Below, piece after piece: positions 22,647 through 35,349 of a DNA stretch of 64,000 nt. A program made the translations under genes and the position numbers. Below the pieces are notes generated by a model that worked only from the letters and a program-made list of their open reading frames with translations, did not search any database and was not told where the DNA came from. Origin of the DNA: Saksenaea vasiformis B4078 (lineage: Eukaryota > Mucoromycota > Mucoromycetes > Mucorales > Saksenaeaceae); the NCBI GenBank assembly GCA_000697055.1, contig JNDT01002255.1:1-64000 (forward strand), written 5' to 3'. Position 1 is the stretch's first letter. Every line of letters starts with the position of its first letter.

Positions 22647-24087
22647 TTAGAGGGGTATTGCCCCAGACAATCGAATGATCCGTCGTTTGGGTATTTTCTT
22701 CTGTTTTGGCATCTTCTTGACAGTATGTGGTAGACTTCGAAAGGTAACATGATGTATCACTGGTGTATCGAGACTCATGGTGTGATGCAGCTGTGTCAGT
22801 TGTGCCAAATTGGCAATCAAGACATTACTATCCGGTGTCAGGTTGGCAGGTTGATCACACGGAGAAATTTCGGGTAGAAGACCCAGTTCGGTTGCATACC
22901 ACGGTGCATCATCGTCTTCTGCATAAATATCATTCAATGTCATAAAGGAGCTTGTCTGAGAATTGGTTAAAGACATGGTTTCTTCTGTGAGATCGTCATC
23001 CTCGCTGAAGGCATAGTAACCTTGAAGTTGCCGATGAATGTGTCCTATGGATGCGTATTCTGTATAGAGTGGAGAAATGCCTTTCAAACCACCATAGTGC
23101 CGGTTCAGGAACGATAAATTGGCCACGGTTACAGGTACGATGCCTTTTTCGAATGCTGTCTGAGATAGACGTCGGGGTAAGTAAAAGTCGTTTAGGTCAT
23201 CTTGATAATCAAAAGGAAAGGAGTTTGTTGTAGGTGTACTAATTTGAGACTGGCATTCGGATAGGGTGTCATAGGCAGAATCCATCATGAGACTTGGTAC
23301 GCGGTTTGGATCACATTCTAAGGTGCGTGGAGATGGGTTGGGATTCTCTCTGGGAAGGTAGCGTAGACTCATGTTGTGGATCATGACGGGTATGTCTTCT
23401 TGCAACATCTGACGTAATTGTTTTTCAATCGAACGTTGTAGAAAATCACGTATAGCGGCAATACTGTCAAAAGTGGAACTGATTTGTATATGTTCGAGTG
23501 GATCATTTTTAAAAACTAGTGTGACGCCTTTTGTTTTGGAAACAACAAGCACAACGATGCCTCGCAATTTTAGATCACTGATCCGAAGTAACATAGGTAC
23601 CACGAGTGGTTGATCAGCTGCCAAGATTTCAGGTCGCGTGTGGCGGGCCAGATCGGATCTTTCGGTACACATTGGATTAGCCTAAAAGGTATTCAATGGT
23701 TAAATAAAACAGAAATTCGAGAATCAAAAAAAAATATAGGGTTACCTGAACTTTGGTTTGCAATACAACGTACGCGTCGCCTGCATAAGTCAGCTTAAAT
23801 ATCCCCCGAAACTTATCGGTGCTGAGTTCACCAATTTCTAATATCTCCAGGTCGGGAGGCTACAGTATATATATATAAGTATACATATATAATAATAATA
23901 ATACATAAATATATATATATATATATATATTTTAACTTACAGTAGTTCCCATGTGTAGGTCTTTTACAGTGATGTAGTCGACAATGTTGGAAGGTTTTGT
24001 TCCTTTATTGAGTGCATTCTCTAAGTGTGTTTTTGCATCGTTATAGAATTCATTGTCGAATTCTGGCCAACTAAAGCGAAATGCCAT
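22647..24087 (-). CDS. MDM34: Mdm34, ERMES subunit of ER-mitochondria contacts
   Basis: Three exons (24087-23941, 23859-23746, 23681-22647) encode 431 residues. The N-terminus [60 protein letters not shown] and [17 protein letters not shown] is the highly conserved start of the SMP lipid-transfer domain of Mdm34/Mmm2, the mitochondrial-outer-membrane subunit of the ER-mitochondria encounter structure. The domain continues to about residue 190 ([37 protein letters not shown]). The rest is a variable, acidic and Ser-rich tail ending in a basic [13 protein letters not shown] patch. An upstream in-frame Met (24210) would add a Phe-rich low-complexity stretch and is rejected; 24087 matches the family start. 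Intron 1 is a TA/AAT microsatellite. Confidence 0.92.
23862..23933. repeat. TA/AAT-rich microsatellite inside MDM34 intron 1
   Basis: Runs of (TA)n, (AAT)n and (TA)n fill almost the whole intron between the GTAAGT donor (23940-23935) and the CTGTAG acceptor (23860). Confidence 0.9.
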
Positions 24088-24597
24088 GGCAGAATTGAAA
24101 CAAGGGTATGTGTGGAATGGGAAAAAGAAGAAAAAGGAAAAAGAGAAAACAAAAAAAAAAGAAAAAGAAAAATAAATAAATAGACGCGGGGAAGAAGGGG
24201 TTTGCGTCAAAACGGAAAAATCCGGGGCACGATTCAGTATGAGCCACTGAATGATATTAACCGCATTTTCGGAACACTCCTTTCTTCATTGACTCATACC
24301 ACTTAATTCTTTCACCTTACAATTCCATTATGTGGTGCACACACAATTATCGTATGATGTTTTTTATATCTTCCTTCTTTTTACAAGGTTGTACTGTTTT
24401 AACAATAAAAGGAACCTTCTAATTCATAGACCACTTGGTCGCACGGTCCTTTTTACCAATTGAAGCTTTTTTTCAGGAGAAGTATAGAATGAATAAGAAC
24501 CATAGCATGACGTATAACACCAAATATATATATATATGTATATATCATAGAATCCATGACATTCTTCCTTTTTTTTTCTTTCTTGTTATTGTCATTT

Positions 24598-25432
24598 TCA
24601 GGCAGTTTTTACCTTTTCGGAAGTTGATAAAAGAAAATCATTTGTGGTAAGAGCAATAGCCTTAATCATACGACGACAAGCTGCAAACCAAATTGCCACA
24701 CTCACTGAACCTACCATGATTTAACAAAAGAAAAAACAGTAAATGTGTAAGACGCATCATATCAGTGTATATATATACATATATGAAACCCTTACCTTGA
24801 GGCGCAAATGGCAATCGAAGTATCCATTCAACTGGACCAAACCATCCTGGTGGAAGATAGAGTACTGCACTTTTTCTAAACCACATCACCATAATAACCT
24901 GTGATCCATGCACAAGAAACCAAAGTACTGATTTTGCCTTGAGTTCGAACGCCGTTCGCGAAAACGCTATATCCGAATCTATATCATTCATTTAAGTAAA
25001 CCAACTCACTTTTCCCAATCTAACAAACGTACTCAGTTTCTCTAAGTCAGCCATGCCTTTATCGAGTCTTCGACGCATCTTTGCCCACTTTGCAAACTCA
25101 TCCTATTCCAACGCAGAAAACACGTCAAACCTTTGCGCTGACAGACTTTCTTTCCACTGCAACGCTTTACCTGTGAACTAGTCTGGGACAGATCGGATTT
25201 CAACTTGAGCAAGTCATGCTTCAGTTTTTGCTGCTTGGCTACTTTGGCATCTTTTTTTAACTTGAGATACAGGTCATGGGCCTAATGGAAGGGTTATGTC
25301 ATGAGACCTGTCATTCAAAAACAAGCCAATTATCTCGCATTTCCATACAGTAGATGTAACATAAGAGTATCCAAGGAAGAGTATCGATTCCGTGATAAGG
25401 ACAAGCAGGAATATGGTTGTCGGCAGATACAT
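24598..25432 (-). CDS. GET1: Get1/WRB, tail-anchored protein insertion receptor subunit
   Basis: This is an ER membrane subunit of the GET complex that receives Get3 with tail-anchored clients. MYLPTTIFLLVLITESILFL (25432) is the first membrane segment. It leads after an intron to a coiled-coil arm (LKKDAKVAKQQKLKHDLLKL; DEFAKWAKMRRRLDKGMADL), the Get3-binding region. Two further membrane segments follow: FELKAKSVLWFLVHGSQVIM, and the signature PPGWFGPVEWILRLPFAP joined across an intron to QGSVSVAIWFAACRRMI. Stop at 24598. Three-segment topology and motif order match Get1/WRB. An upstream Met at 25522 is possible, but 25432 places the membrane segment at the N-terminus as in homologues. At least four introns. 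Confidence 0.88.
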
Positions 25433-28400
25433 GCTTATCGGGGACGACGAGGACACCAGTTCGTCTGACTTTGACAAGTGAATAGAGGCTTGGTTCACGT
25501 GTGAGGCGTCCGGTTTATGCACCGATTGCCAAGCCCAGGGGGATTGCAGAGATTCCCTTCTCTGCTATGACCAAAGCAAAGTTAAATACCATAGAAAATA
25601 GAGAGTAATAGAAAATATGGAAGACGGCGGTTGGATGGATCGCTATAAAATCTTGGCGTTGGAATCCGTAATCTATAGTAGTCGACTCAGTGGAGCCATT
25701 ACCAGTCGGAGGCTGAACTAAACTCAGCCAGACATGGATAAACGACGAAATACAGTATGCATCAGAGGTGGTACATGCATGTTTTGGTAAACTGATTTTC
25801 GACAACAATCTTGAAGAGCAAGCAACACGTACAACGTCAGTTACCATGATTTGATGCTCCAAGTTATTATCTAGGTTTTTGGCAACTCTGACCTCGCTCC
25901 GTTGAAGTTAGGGCAACACCGTCCTAAGTCCTTATTTCATTGACTTACGAAGTGACTTTATTCTTTGGCGAATTTGCTTAGTCGTATTCTGGTAGATCAC
26001 AGGTTTCAATCATGTACATATGTCTATGCGGAAAATCATTGTCGCCTTTAAAGCCAGCGATCATGCACACAGTCTGCGCGAGTCGTGAAGTTTAGCATTG
26101 GGCTTCTGCTCTATTGGGGGATGATTACCATTCTCTTTCTTTTATTGAGTCAAAACCAAGGGAATACGTAATAGGGAAAGCATCACAGTTGGGTCGTGTG
26201 TACACAGAGAAATATCAGAATATCAAATGTTCGAGTCTTGTTTCCTTTTCATTCGCTTTTGTACGTTTTCTTTCTATGTTAACCCTTTTCATCTATTATG
26301 GCTATGTTCTCATAGTAAACTCAGTTCCGAGGAAGAGATGCTCTAATGCTGTAATAGTTTCCAGATGAATACCAAGTCAAAACGTCGCAACGATATCGCG
26401 AATCCGCATGTCGCACGTCGCACGTCGCACGTCTCTCGTCCATACTTCGCTTCAGCAAACCAATGAATGCGCCCTTTTTGGGAATGCTTGTTTTATGCAA
26501 TAGGGATGATTTCTTTGATCAATGCGTTTTTTAGTATACCGAGAGTTTCCCAGACCTTGCATGTTTATTTGTCAGGTTCACTTTGGTAGCTAATTCTGCG
26601 ACTACAACACACTGGGAAGTCGTCCTGAAGCGAGTAGATTAAGTATCATCAGACAGAATGTACGATCAGGTAGATCCATGCCTGTACATAGGATTATAAA
26701 AGCTGATAGATTAATCAGATATAGTCCATTGTGAGGTAGCTATCTGAGAACCCCCGGAAGTCGATTTCGAAGAGAATATATATACGACAGAAACAAATAG
26801 TAAGGTTAACGGATCCAATGTGATAGATGTTCCAGAAATATTGGTATTACAAAATTTGCCAACGACTTGTTGATTTCTAACAAGTGTTTCCGGCAAAGCT
26901 TTTGGCTTCCGAAACTGAAGTCCGTCAACGATCTTTCGACTCAACAATCAACAGCTATGACCATAAATGGATTAACAACTTTGAACAGTACAGTGACAAA
27001 AAGCTTCCCTGTTGCATGAATCCAATGCCAACAAAACATGCTACTGGTGCTTACAGCTGCAAAGAGTACCGCACAAACCATGGAACAAGAAGTCAGAAGA
27101 TTCACAGATCCCGTCTGTTCGTAGATTATTGCTGCGTCAACACGTCAGCAGACATAAGACAACAAACCAGGATGGGAATACTTCAGGAACATCGTGTCGG
27201 AAGGGCCTTCCACGATACCATTTGTGCGTGGAGGTACTTTGATGTTGCCCTCAGTATCGAACTACACATCAGCACGACCCGTGTTTTGCTTGCTATCCAC
27301 GTTTAGTTCAGCTCATGCATGGCATGGAGAGACGGCGATGATTTAGCGTACTGGTTAGCAACATTGTTTACAGCAATGTATTTAACAGTAGTAACATCAC
27401 TGCTTTTATGTTGGATATTCTACATTAGTATAGCCACACTGCTGCTGTTCGTGCATTGACAATTTTTTCGTTTAGGCATGAATAGCAAATCTAAATCGTG
27501 GATATAATTCTTGGCCTATAATATTCTCCTGTTCACGTTTAAATGGGAGAATAGTTATCGTTGTCAAGGCTCTACGTATTTTTGTTGTCCAGGTGTCCAA
27601 TGATTTTGTAGACGGTAACTTTCATTCTCACGATTGTCAAGGATACGCCACAGGAAAACAGTTTTCATATGCATCTTCCCGCCAACTGACCAATACACAT
27701 CATCCATTTCTCCTTTAGTACAGATGCACTATGTCAGGTGCCTTTCATCTACCGTCACAGGCAAATAGTAAGGTTAATTTGGACAAATGATAGACGGTGA
27801 CGACATGGCCATCGTTCCTCAATGACTCATGATACAGTACATATGAACGTGTTTTTTCCCAGGGGGACAAGCTCTGCATTTCTTCTTTCTCCAAGATTGT
27901 CACCCTGTCTAAATCAATGTCGCAAACCATTCTATTATCACAGTACCCTTGTTTCGTTTGTTTATTGATCCGCAGAGTAGTATAAAAAACAAACAGACGC
28001 TAGAAGCCGCACGCTGTTTCACAATCGGCCGCTTCTTCTATGCAAAGTCAAAATAAGCTCTTATTGATTCTTTTGCTATCCTTCTCGTGCTTGTGCGATG
28101 ATCGAAGCGGCGAGTAACACATTGTCGGTATTCATTTGCACCTGAATAGGCTAGCGTACTAACTACTTGCCTTGCAAACTTTCAAGGTATTACATGCATT
28201 GGAAGATCTATGATTTCTTGGCATGTTAGTGTACCCGTGCAATACAATGTGTCATGACCTAACGCTAACTTGCTCCACTTGCGATTTTATTGGAATGAAC
28301 GATTATAGTAAAATTTTAGATAAACAGATACTCCTATTCCCTCATTTACCTAATGCGCAGGATGGGTGTGAGGTCCTATGAACTACAGTTTTAGGTGTCT

Positions 28401-29275
28401 ATAGATTTGAGCAATGCATAAAACATATGTGTTTTCGGATGAATCGGTACGCTTTACGACTCCCTCCGCCTTTGAATAAGCCATAAGACAGCAACGCATT
28501 GGCTTGGCACAGACGTTTAGCAGGGCGGCATATTGACACGATCTTACGTGGGAGGCACCTATTTGTCACTCGCGCCTCCGCATCCGTTCCATACAAATTA
28601 ACTACGTGGAAACAGTGCAAGGCATATAAACATAATACTAGATGCTAGAGTACTCGCTTGCATGTTTCCAATTGCGAACATAACCTGATTCCTTTTTGTA
28701 GAGCAGTCTCTAACTTGAAGGCCACCCGCCGGTTTTGTATCGGCACTAGACAACGTCCTACGCTCATCTTCCGTTTGATGGATCCGTTCCTTGCATTTTC
28801 GGATCTTGGCTTTTTCAAGTGTAGCCGTCTACTATTTTTGTGGAGTCACAAGAAAAAAAAACAGATACATCAAACTTCAGATGCATTTGAAGAGCGCCGA
28901 AGAATTTGAACTAGCATGACTTAATGGATTCAGCAGAACCTTGTGATAGAGCGTCCTGAACCAATAACGGGATCTGAATGACGTTCTCCGGTTGTGTCAA
29001 TGATGTAGGACAAGGTGGTAAAATTATCATCCACGAAAAAGAACAAATAGTCATGGTACGGAAGAGACGAACTCCTTACATCCACAATTATAAATAATGC
29101 CTATGGGTGCGCGCTTAATCTTTGTCTTTCCATTCTGGGTAATAAACAACTCACGCAACCCTATGCAGCCTTTCAGCTCCCTCTCCTTCTCTTTCCTCTT
29201 TCTTCTCTGAAAAGTAAGACGCTTCCGTGCTCTGGTTCCCTTTCTCTGTCTTCTTGACCCTTTGGAAAACGTGAC
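25433..29275. other. Gene-poor 3.8-kb region
   Basis: No gene I can name. A 115-codon minus ORF (25862-25515) and a 140-codon plus ORF (26884-27306) are the longest. The latter and its alternative frame (27012-27242) contain spaced cysteines (NKTCYWCLQLQ, SCRKGLPRYHLCVEVL) that faintly resemble the zinc-binding tail of a transposase. A fourfold 'gcacgtc'-like repeat lies at 26406-26432. Purine/pyrimidine-rich sequence from 29160 is the PSI gene promoter. Confidence 0.4.
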
Positions 29276-29893
29276 ATGTCCCAGGCATTTACTGCCAATT
29301 GCAGTCAGTCATCTGATTGTGCATCGTGTGTAGCTATTGCTGGCTGTGGCTATTGTCCGCCTCAGGGCTGTATTCCCGGTAACCGATTTGGATCCGGTAT
29401 CACTTGTCACCCCTATTTCTATGACCAGTGTCAAGGTATGTGAAACGAAAAGAGGAAAAAGAAAAAAAAGGAAGACTGAAGATTTTTTAAAAAAATATAA
29501 GTGACGGATGGGCCTCTTGAGATGATCACAGGCATGCTTCTGTTCATCGTGATAGCATTTAGTATGTTATTATGTTGCTTATGCTACCGACGTTTTAAAC
29601 AAGATGAAGACGATGAAGAGGAAGAAAGACAACTGCTGGTGTCGGATCGGACGGGTACCCGGTATTTGAAACGCTCGTCTACGTACTATCAGTGGAACCG
29701 ACCTCCTCCTCCACCATCTCCATCTCCTCCTATCGTACGATCATCAACAGTTGAATATCAACGAACCATCTTTTCATCGATTATTCCATCACCATCGCCA
29801 TCTTCACCGTTGGATGATCATCAAGGATGGGAAGATAGACGGTCTACTTTGCTGAAGAAATATGCACGAGATACTTCAACAGAAAGTATATAA
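29276..29893 (+). CDS. PSI-domain single-pass membrane protein
   Basis: Two exons (29276-29435, 29502-29893) encode 183 residues. The N-terminal ~55 residues form a small Cys-rich PSI-like module: NCSQSSDCASCVAIAGCGYC, PPQGCIPGN, then TCHPYFYDQCQ, eight cysteines in all. One membrane segment follows (MITGMLLFIVIAFSMLLCCL). The cytoplasmic tail has an acidic patch DEDDEEEE, a proline stretch PPPPPSPSPP and Ser-rich sequence. The layout recalls PTTG1IP-like PSI proteins. No signal peptide precedes the PSI module, so an N-out signal-anchor topology is inferred. Function in fungi is unknown to me. Confidence 0.7.
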
Positions 29894-30478
29894 TATTTTC
29901 ATTTACTTATAACCATTTACTTTTTTGTTTATGGTAATTGCTCTTTTTTCTTTTCTTTGTTTTACACTGTACTTCTTGGTTGGAAAGGGAATCACCGCGA
30001 CAAACTTAAAAAAGCTAGATGGCAACTGTATCTATGGGAACTCTTTTTGATTTTAAAACGCGACTGTCAGGGTATGGAAAGGAAACCAAAAAAAAAAAGA
30101 GCAATGATTCCATTTCCAGACCATGCCTCCTCTGTTGGATCCAGGTCAACTTCCCCCTTTTTTTCTGGTTCCTGCCGAGACATTGACATCAGTTGGAACT
30201 AGCGGTGTTTTTACTGCTTCTCGCTAATATAAAAAAGGATGGAGGTAGCATTTAAATCTTGACCAATAACCATCAATGAAGGAAATGAGAGGTTATTCTT
30301 TTTATTGTACAAAACACAGCAAAAAATGTCTTTACAAATAGCAGTTTAGTGGGAAGAAAAAAGAGCTGAATGATAATGTCAAAACGTAAAACGTCATTGC
30401 TGAAAAAGGGAATTCAAACAAAAACGAGGGGTACGGGGGTGGAGAAGATGATGGCGCAAAAGAAAAAGAAAGAAAAAC
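29894..30478. other. Convergent 3' region, no gene
   Basis: This lies between the PSI protein and the bHLH gene, which converge. A plus ORF (29957-30202) has no features beyond lysine and is likely 3' UTR. A reverse-orientation AATAAA-like signal is not clear. Confidence 0.5.
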
Positions 30479-32042
30479 CTATGCCGAAACGGTCGCCTTG
30501 AGTGGTTCATCTGTTGTCTCGACCTCCATCTTGGCATCTGCCCGTGCAGTTGCACTACCCGATGTTGAGGCATACCGTTCTCGTTGTGGGTCTTCAGCGT
30601 ACCATCGTTCAGTATAGCGACGGTCATCATGAGTGTTATCTACTTTTGTTGATGTACGTTTTTGTTTCATGTCTTGTTGCTGCGCAAGCAATTTCTGATG
30701 AAGTTGCAATTGTTCCTGGAGTGCCATCAGCTGTTTCTGCTGGGTTTTGTGTGCCAGCAACGCTGCTGCAGTGCTTGCGGCCAAACCATTATCGCTGTTG
30801 TTTCTTTCGTGTTCCATCGAGCGAAACGGTTTTTCGTGCATTGCATGTTGTTGTTGCTGCTGCTGCGGTTGAGCTTGTGGCCGATGATAGGGATGAGCGC
30901 TGTAAGGATGGGACCGGCCCATCATCATGGCGTTGCCCATGCGACCTTCCACCTCCACCCGCATCTCCAGCGCTCCGATTTTTTCTCGAAGTCCTTTGTT
31001 TCGTTTCTCGAGGTACTTGATGTAATCCACAGCCTTAAAAAGTACGGTACTCTTGGAATTGTTAATATTTTTTAGCGTGGGTACAATTTCCGTTAGGTCC
31101 TTGAAACCGTTTCTGATGGTACTCCGTCGCTTCTGTTCGGACATGATGTGGTTGGCCCGTTTTTCCTCTTCCGTTAGTAATTCTTTATGTGGTTTACCCC
31201 GCTTGGCAGGTTTTTGTTCCGCTTTGTCTTCCACGAGACTCTCGTCTTCCTCAGACAGAGGCGGTGGATCTTTTCTCGTGGGTGGCTTAATGTAGGGGGC
31301 CGCCACAGCATTGCTTTGTTGAAGATAGACCGCATCGGGCCTGTAGAAATTGTCGCTTGACGTGGACGACAGCGGTTGACTGGATTTGTCGGAGGAGAGG
31401 AGCTCGAGTCTTTGTTGTTGGTATCGATCAAGTGATTGTAAAATAGAATTTCGACGATGTTCTTCGTCGTCAAAGCCCGTGTTATGGTGATACGAATGAT
31501 CGTACAGTGTAGGAATATGGTTCGGTAACGGCTCCACAGCAAACGGAGCCGGATCTTGGTCCATAAAAAATGAATCTAAAAACTGCGAAAATGCTTTTTG
31601 ATCATCTTCATTTAAAACGGTATTATTTGTAGGCATCATCAATGGATTTGATGTTGCTGTAACAGATAGGTCCGAGAAAGTAGTTTGCTGTGGTTGTTGT
31701 TGTGGTTGTTGTTGTTGTTGTTGAGCAGCGGGGGCGTACGGTGGTTCGTCTGTAAGCATCACCGGATCCGATGAAGGAATATCGAAAGGTACGGGTATAG
31801 CAAAATCTGGCCCTAAGCCAAAACTAAACTGAAAATCTATAACAGAAAAGAGTATAAGCAACAAAGAATTCTATTACTCGTGTACAATCACCTTCAAAAG
31901 GAACTGGTTCTTGCAATGGCTCATTGGTGTACTGCATAGTTGAATCTGTGAAAGAATATGTATTCATAGGGTGTTGTTGCTGCTGTTGTTGTTGCTGTTG
32001 TTGTTGTTGGTGGTGGTGGTGGTGATGGTGCGAGTAGTCCAT
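30479..32042 (-). CDS. bHLH transcription factor (Ino4/Mlx-like)
   Basis: Two exons (32042-31892, 31836-30479) encode 502 residues. After His- and Gln-runs (MDYSHHHHHHH) and a long low-complexity Gln/Asp/Ser-rich region comes one bHLH domain at about residues 275-335: basic region EEKRANHIMSEQKRRSTIRN, helix 1 GFKDLTEIVPTL, loop KNINNSKS, helix 2 TVLFKAVDYIKYLEKRN, then a coiled-coil extension GLREKIGALEMRVEVE. H5, E9 and R13 of the basic region are present, which predicts E-box (CACGTG-type) binding. A basic stretch KPAKRGKPHKE is a likely nuclear signal. The C-terminal third is Gln-rich. The start at 32042 precedes the His tract; an upstream Met would add only an artefactual Phe tract. Confidence 0.85.
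31965..32034. repeat. CAA/CAG and CAC trinucleotide repeat in the bHLH coding region
   Basis: This encodes the N-terminal poly-His then poly-Gln of the bHLH factor on the minus strand. The plus-strand Leu/Val ORF across it is an artefact. Confidence 0.9.
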
Positions 32043-32339
32043 AGTAACATTAACGAAAGGGAAAAAAAAGAAGAAGAAGAAAAAGGGTGGAAGGTTTTTT
32101 TCTTTTTTGTTAAACAGCAAGTACGCTCAAGTCATTTTTTTAGGCTCCGTCACTTATTGGCTTTTGCTATCTGGTGTTTTATTGACTGTGTCTGTTACAC
32201 ACACTTGGCTCTGACCCCGCTGCCATTCGTCCCCCCGCGACAACATTTGCTTTTCAACGCTAAACCTTGTGGAGAAACATACAGACCAATCACGCTCTTT
32301 TGTTTATTAGATCTTCCCCTTTTCGGAAGCCCATGAACT

Positions 32340-34216
32340 TTAAACGCTGCATTCCTTTGCCCAGTTGTCTGGTATCGCATCCTTGACAATTTTCTTGAAT
32401 GCATCCAATGTGCACAGGCTTTTGTCTCCATTTGCGTGGTGATCTCCCTTGGCTGCACATCCAGGGAGTTCAAGTACTTTGTCATTATAACGTACACGAA
32501 CATAGTGGTCCTGTTGCTTGGTGAATAGACCCTTCCATCCTGACGATCCTTTTTGTTGAAAGAGTTCAAATATGATTGAACTCCCGAACGGTGGCCACCT
32601 GCAGGATGCATTAAGTAAACCGCTGCACAGCATAAATAACATAGATAACTCACCGCATGTCGAACCCACCCAGAATAATAAGCAACGGTCCGACAGTCCT
32701 ACATAAATGAAGAGGCTCAGGCCACTTTTCTGCGTAACTCGACCTACGTGTCATGACCCGAGTACACCGCTAGTTTGTACTCATCTTCGCCGATGTTCTT
32801 ATCGCTGCCATCTGCTCGTCGAACCATTCGGTCTTGGATATCGCCCGCAAGTCTACCTAGACCAAGACGACGTACTTCCTGGGATTGTGTCGCGCCATAG
32901 AACCATTCCTTGACAACCACATCTTCCAAATCGCGCAGCAATTTGTCGTCAATATCCTCCGGCACCTCAAATCCGTGTGCCTTGGCTGCAACAAGTGTAT
33001 CTGATACCGTATTATTAATGACATTTTCTTAGCACCTTTTTTTTTTTTTACCAAGTATGCCGTTAGCAGAGGGATGGCTGTCAAGAGATACCTCCTTGAC
33101 GTAGTTCTTGAGACGGTCGGAAATAGAAGCAAGTTGTTCGGCACACATGTCTGCCACAACCTTGTTAAACTCTTTCGCTAACTGGCGAAGGCGATGACAA
33201 TTGGGGTTAGGGAATAAGTTGTCCTCCCGTGGATCACTGAATGTCGTACAAAAAATATAACCATCAGCGTTTCCCATCTCACCTCGTGTAGCCTATGCCT
33301 ATTTTGCTTACCGTGTTCGGATCTTGAGCGCGAAGTCAGGCGGGCGTTTCTCGGGAGGATACAAACCACCTGCAATCAACTGCTGGACAGATTCCTGTGT
33401 GCGGCCATAATCGCTGCTCCTCAGGTATACGGTTTTGTCATCAAAAACGTCCGGAAGAAATTTCAATCTAGACAGCAGTCAAAACCTAACAAAAGTACGA
33501 GCACACACATTTAACCCACCTGTCAATGTAAATCTCTCTGAGTCGATTTCCTAATAGGCTCATGCGTTTTCGTCCCATGTTGGTGAGCTGGCCGTAGTAA
33601 CTAAATAAGAGAAAAAAAAATTCGCATTTTTTCTTACATATTCCAACAGCCCTTATTTCTTTCCTTAACTTCTTACCATGCGCCAGGCTCTTCCGTTTTC
33701 TGACTGGTTTCTAGAAGACGCTGTAATGGAGGGAACTCCATACCTTTTTCCTTGTCCAGCGACGCAATTGTGGCAAACATTGCAGCATTGGCATCACAAA
33801 GATTCCATACAGCAGGAATGTACTTTTCTAAACGCTTCCTCACAGGGGTTCTTTCACCTTTATATCCACGAATTAGTCTACAGCGTCCCTTATTCTACTT
33901 GTCCTTCTCATACCATGTCGATGTACCACCTGCAAAAGTCTACAAGAGTCAGATTAGTATGCCGCGACGACTCTATTGCATGTGCTAGTTGCCTAAGCTC
34001 TAAATCAGAGGGATAGTGCGCGTCGTCTATTTCGGGCAATGTTGCGGACATCTCTATAGACTCGTCTTTGAGCGCCCCCGGAACTCTTCGTGTAAAGTTC
34101 CCCATTTGTGAAGCCGACGCCGTTTTTCCAGCTGACGTTTGGTGACCGTTTTTTCCGATTGTCTGAGAACCGCTGACAGGACGCATTGGATCCAACCGAA
34201 ATGCCGGGAACACCAA
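32340..34216 (-). CDS. Histidine acid phosphatase (clade 2 histidine phosphatase)
   Basis: This is a multi-exon phosphomonoesterase using a phosphohistidine intermediate. The nucleophile motif is split by an intron: VVHRHG ends one exon (about 33910) and GERTPVRKRLEKYIP starts the next (about 33867). Downstream are NMGRKRMSLLGNRLREIYID, VYLRSSDYGRTQESVQQLIA, then the proton-donor motif KLAVYSGHDTTVGPLL across exons near 32750-32680. The C-terminus has cysteines (ELPGCAAKG, AKECSV). The order matches ACP6-like and fungal acid phosphatases of about 430 residues. The 5' end is uncertain: the frame reaches a Met at 34216, but 34051 (MSATLPEIDDAHYPSD) is also possible, and the intron before LLQVVHRHG is not firmly placed. 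No signal peptide is obvious. Confidence 0.8.
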
Positions 34217-35349
34217 TTATCAACATATTCTGCGGGATATATTGGAAACATGAAGATCTATTACATCTCAAATACAGATCATGTGTCTGTAGCGTCGAAA
34301 AAGTGTAAGAATCAGTGGAATGTAGCGCACACGATGGTCCACGGATGACAGTTGTTATCCCATATCCTACCTATTGCAAAGGTAGACAAACGCTTGACTT
34401 AATTTGCCTTGTTTGTATCATGATGCTTAGGAAATGTATGGCAGATTATCTGCGCGTGCGGTGTCTCTTAGTTTATCTGAGGGTGTCGCGGGTAGAACGG
34501 TCGGAGTAATGACATGCCCTAATCGCTTGATGTCTTTGTGGACTACCATCGTACGCAACTCCAACAACCTACAGTCCACTCTTTAATGATCATACATATC
34601 TCACTACCCTCACCTTCAAATGAATACGAAATGGTATCCCCGTAGTCAGAACACTTATTATGCATCCTTTCAGCCTTACCTTGCTTTGTGTTCAGTTACT
34701 GCCTTTCGAATCTTATTCGATCGTCCGACGACCTCAGGCTTGGAGTGCAAGAGCTCTTTGTCAACAGCATCTCTGTCCCTTCAGTTTTGCAAGCGTCGCC
34801 TATTTCCGATTGTGTCAGAAGACTCTTCGCCTTCCATAGCTTCCGTGGCTATCTATACCAGTGCAATTCTTTCTCAAAGAGCGATATATTTCTGTTCCAT
34901 AAGCTACAGTCCTTGCATAGCCTTTAAGTTTATGGAATGATGTGTGGGCAGAGCTATCGATGGGTTTATGCATAGCTATTGTCGCTGTCTATCAGTATGT
35001 ATACGAGGCATTAGACTGGCTTTGTTTCAGTCCAGATAAAAAAATTCAGGAGGAAAACAAGAAATTACCCGCAATGATTATGAGTGTGCGTGGACTAGTA
35101 GCTAGGATATTATAAAAGGCTTGGCATTTCAGCAGGTAATAGAAACTCTTTTAAGATGGCAGTACTGAAAGTAAGGATCTTTCAACTTAGAAATAGATGC
35201 ATTTGAATGTCAGGGATGATGTTTCAAATCGCTAGGGCATAACGCGTCAAATTTCCTGGCGTATGATTGGTCAAGCTGACGCGATAGAAAAAAAAAATAA
35301 TAAAATTGGGTTGTCCCACTTATTCTTTATTTTTTTACAAAGCACATCA
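34217..35349. other. Divergent intergenic region
   Basis: No gene recognised. ORFs of 60-106 codons (for example 34620-34940) have no family resemblance. At 35225-35285 'gcgtcaaatttcctggcg...tcaagctgacgcgatag' weakly resembles the cgcaaa-rich end of the dispersed repeat family and may be a relic. Confidence 0.4.

Noticed and set aside
22424..22750. Ser/Leu-rich ORFs across the AG tract
   Set aside because: They are generated by the microsatellite and overlap the 3' end of MDM34.
24087..24210. Phe-rich N-terminal extension of Mdm34
   Set aside because: It is upstream low-complexity sequence; the family start [10 protein letters not shown] is at 24087.
25515..25862. 115-codon minus ORF upstream of GET1
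   Set aside because: No family resemblance or splice context; GET1 has a well-placed start at 25432.
31971..32336. Plus-strand Leu/Val-rich ORF opposite the bHLH gene
   Set aside because: It is the antisense of the His/Gln codon repeats.
33850..33930. Apparent loss of the RHG catalytic motif in the acid phosphatase (RGYKGER in one frame)
   Set aside because: A GTATGA...AAAG intron splits the motif: VVHRHG ends one exon and GERTPV starts the next, so the active site is intact.
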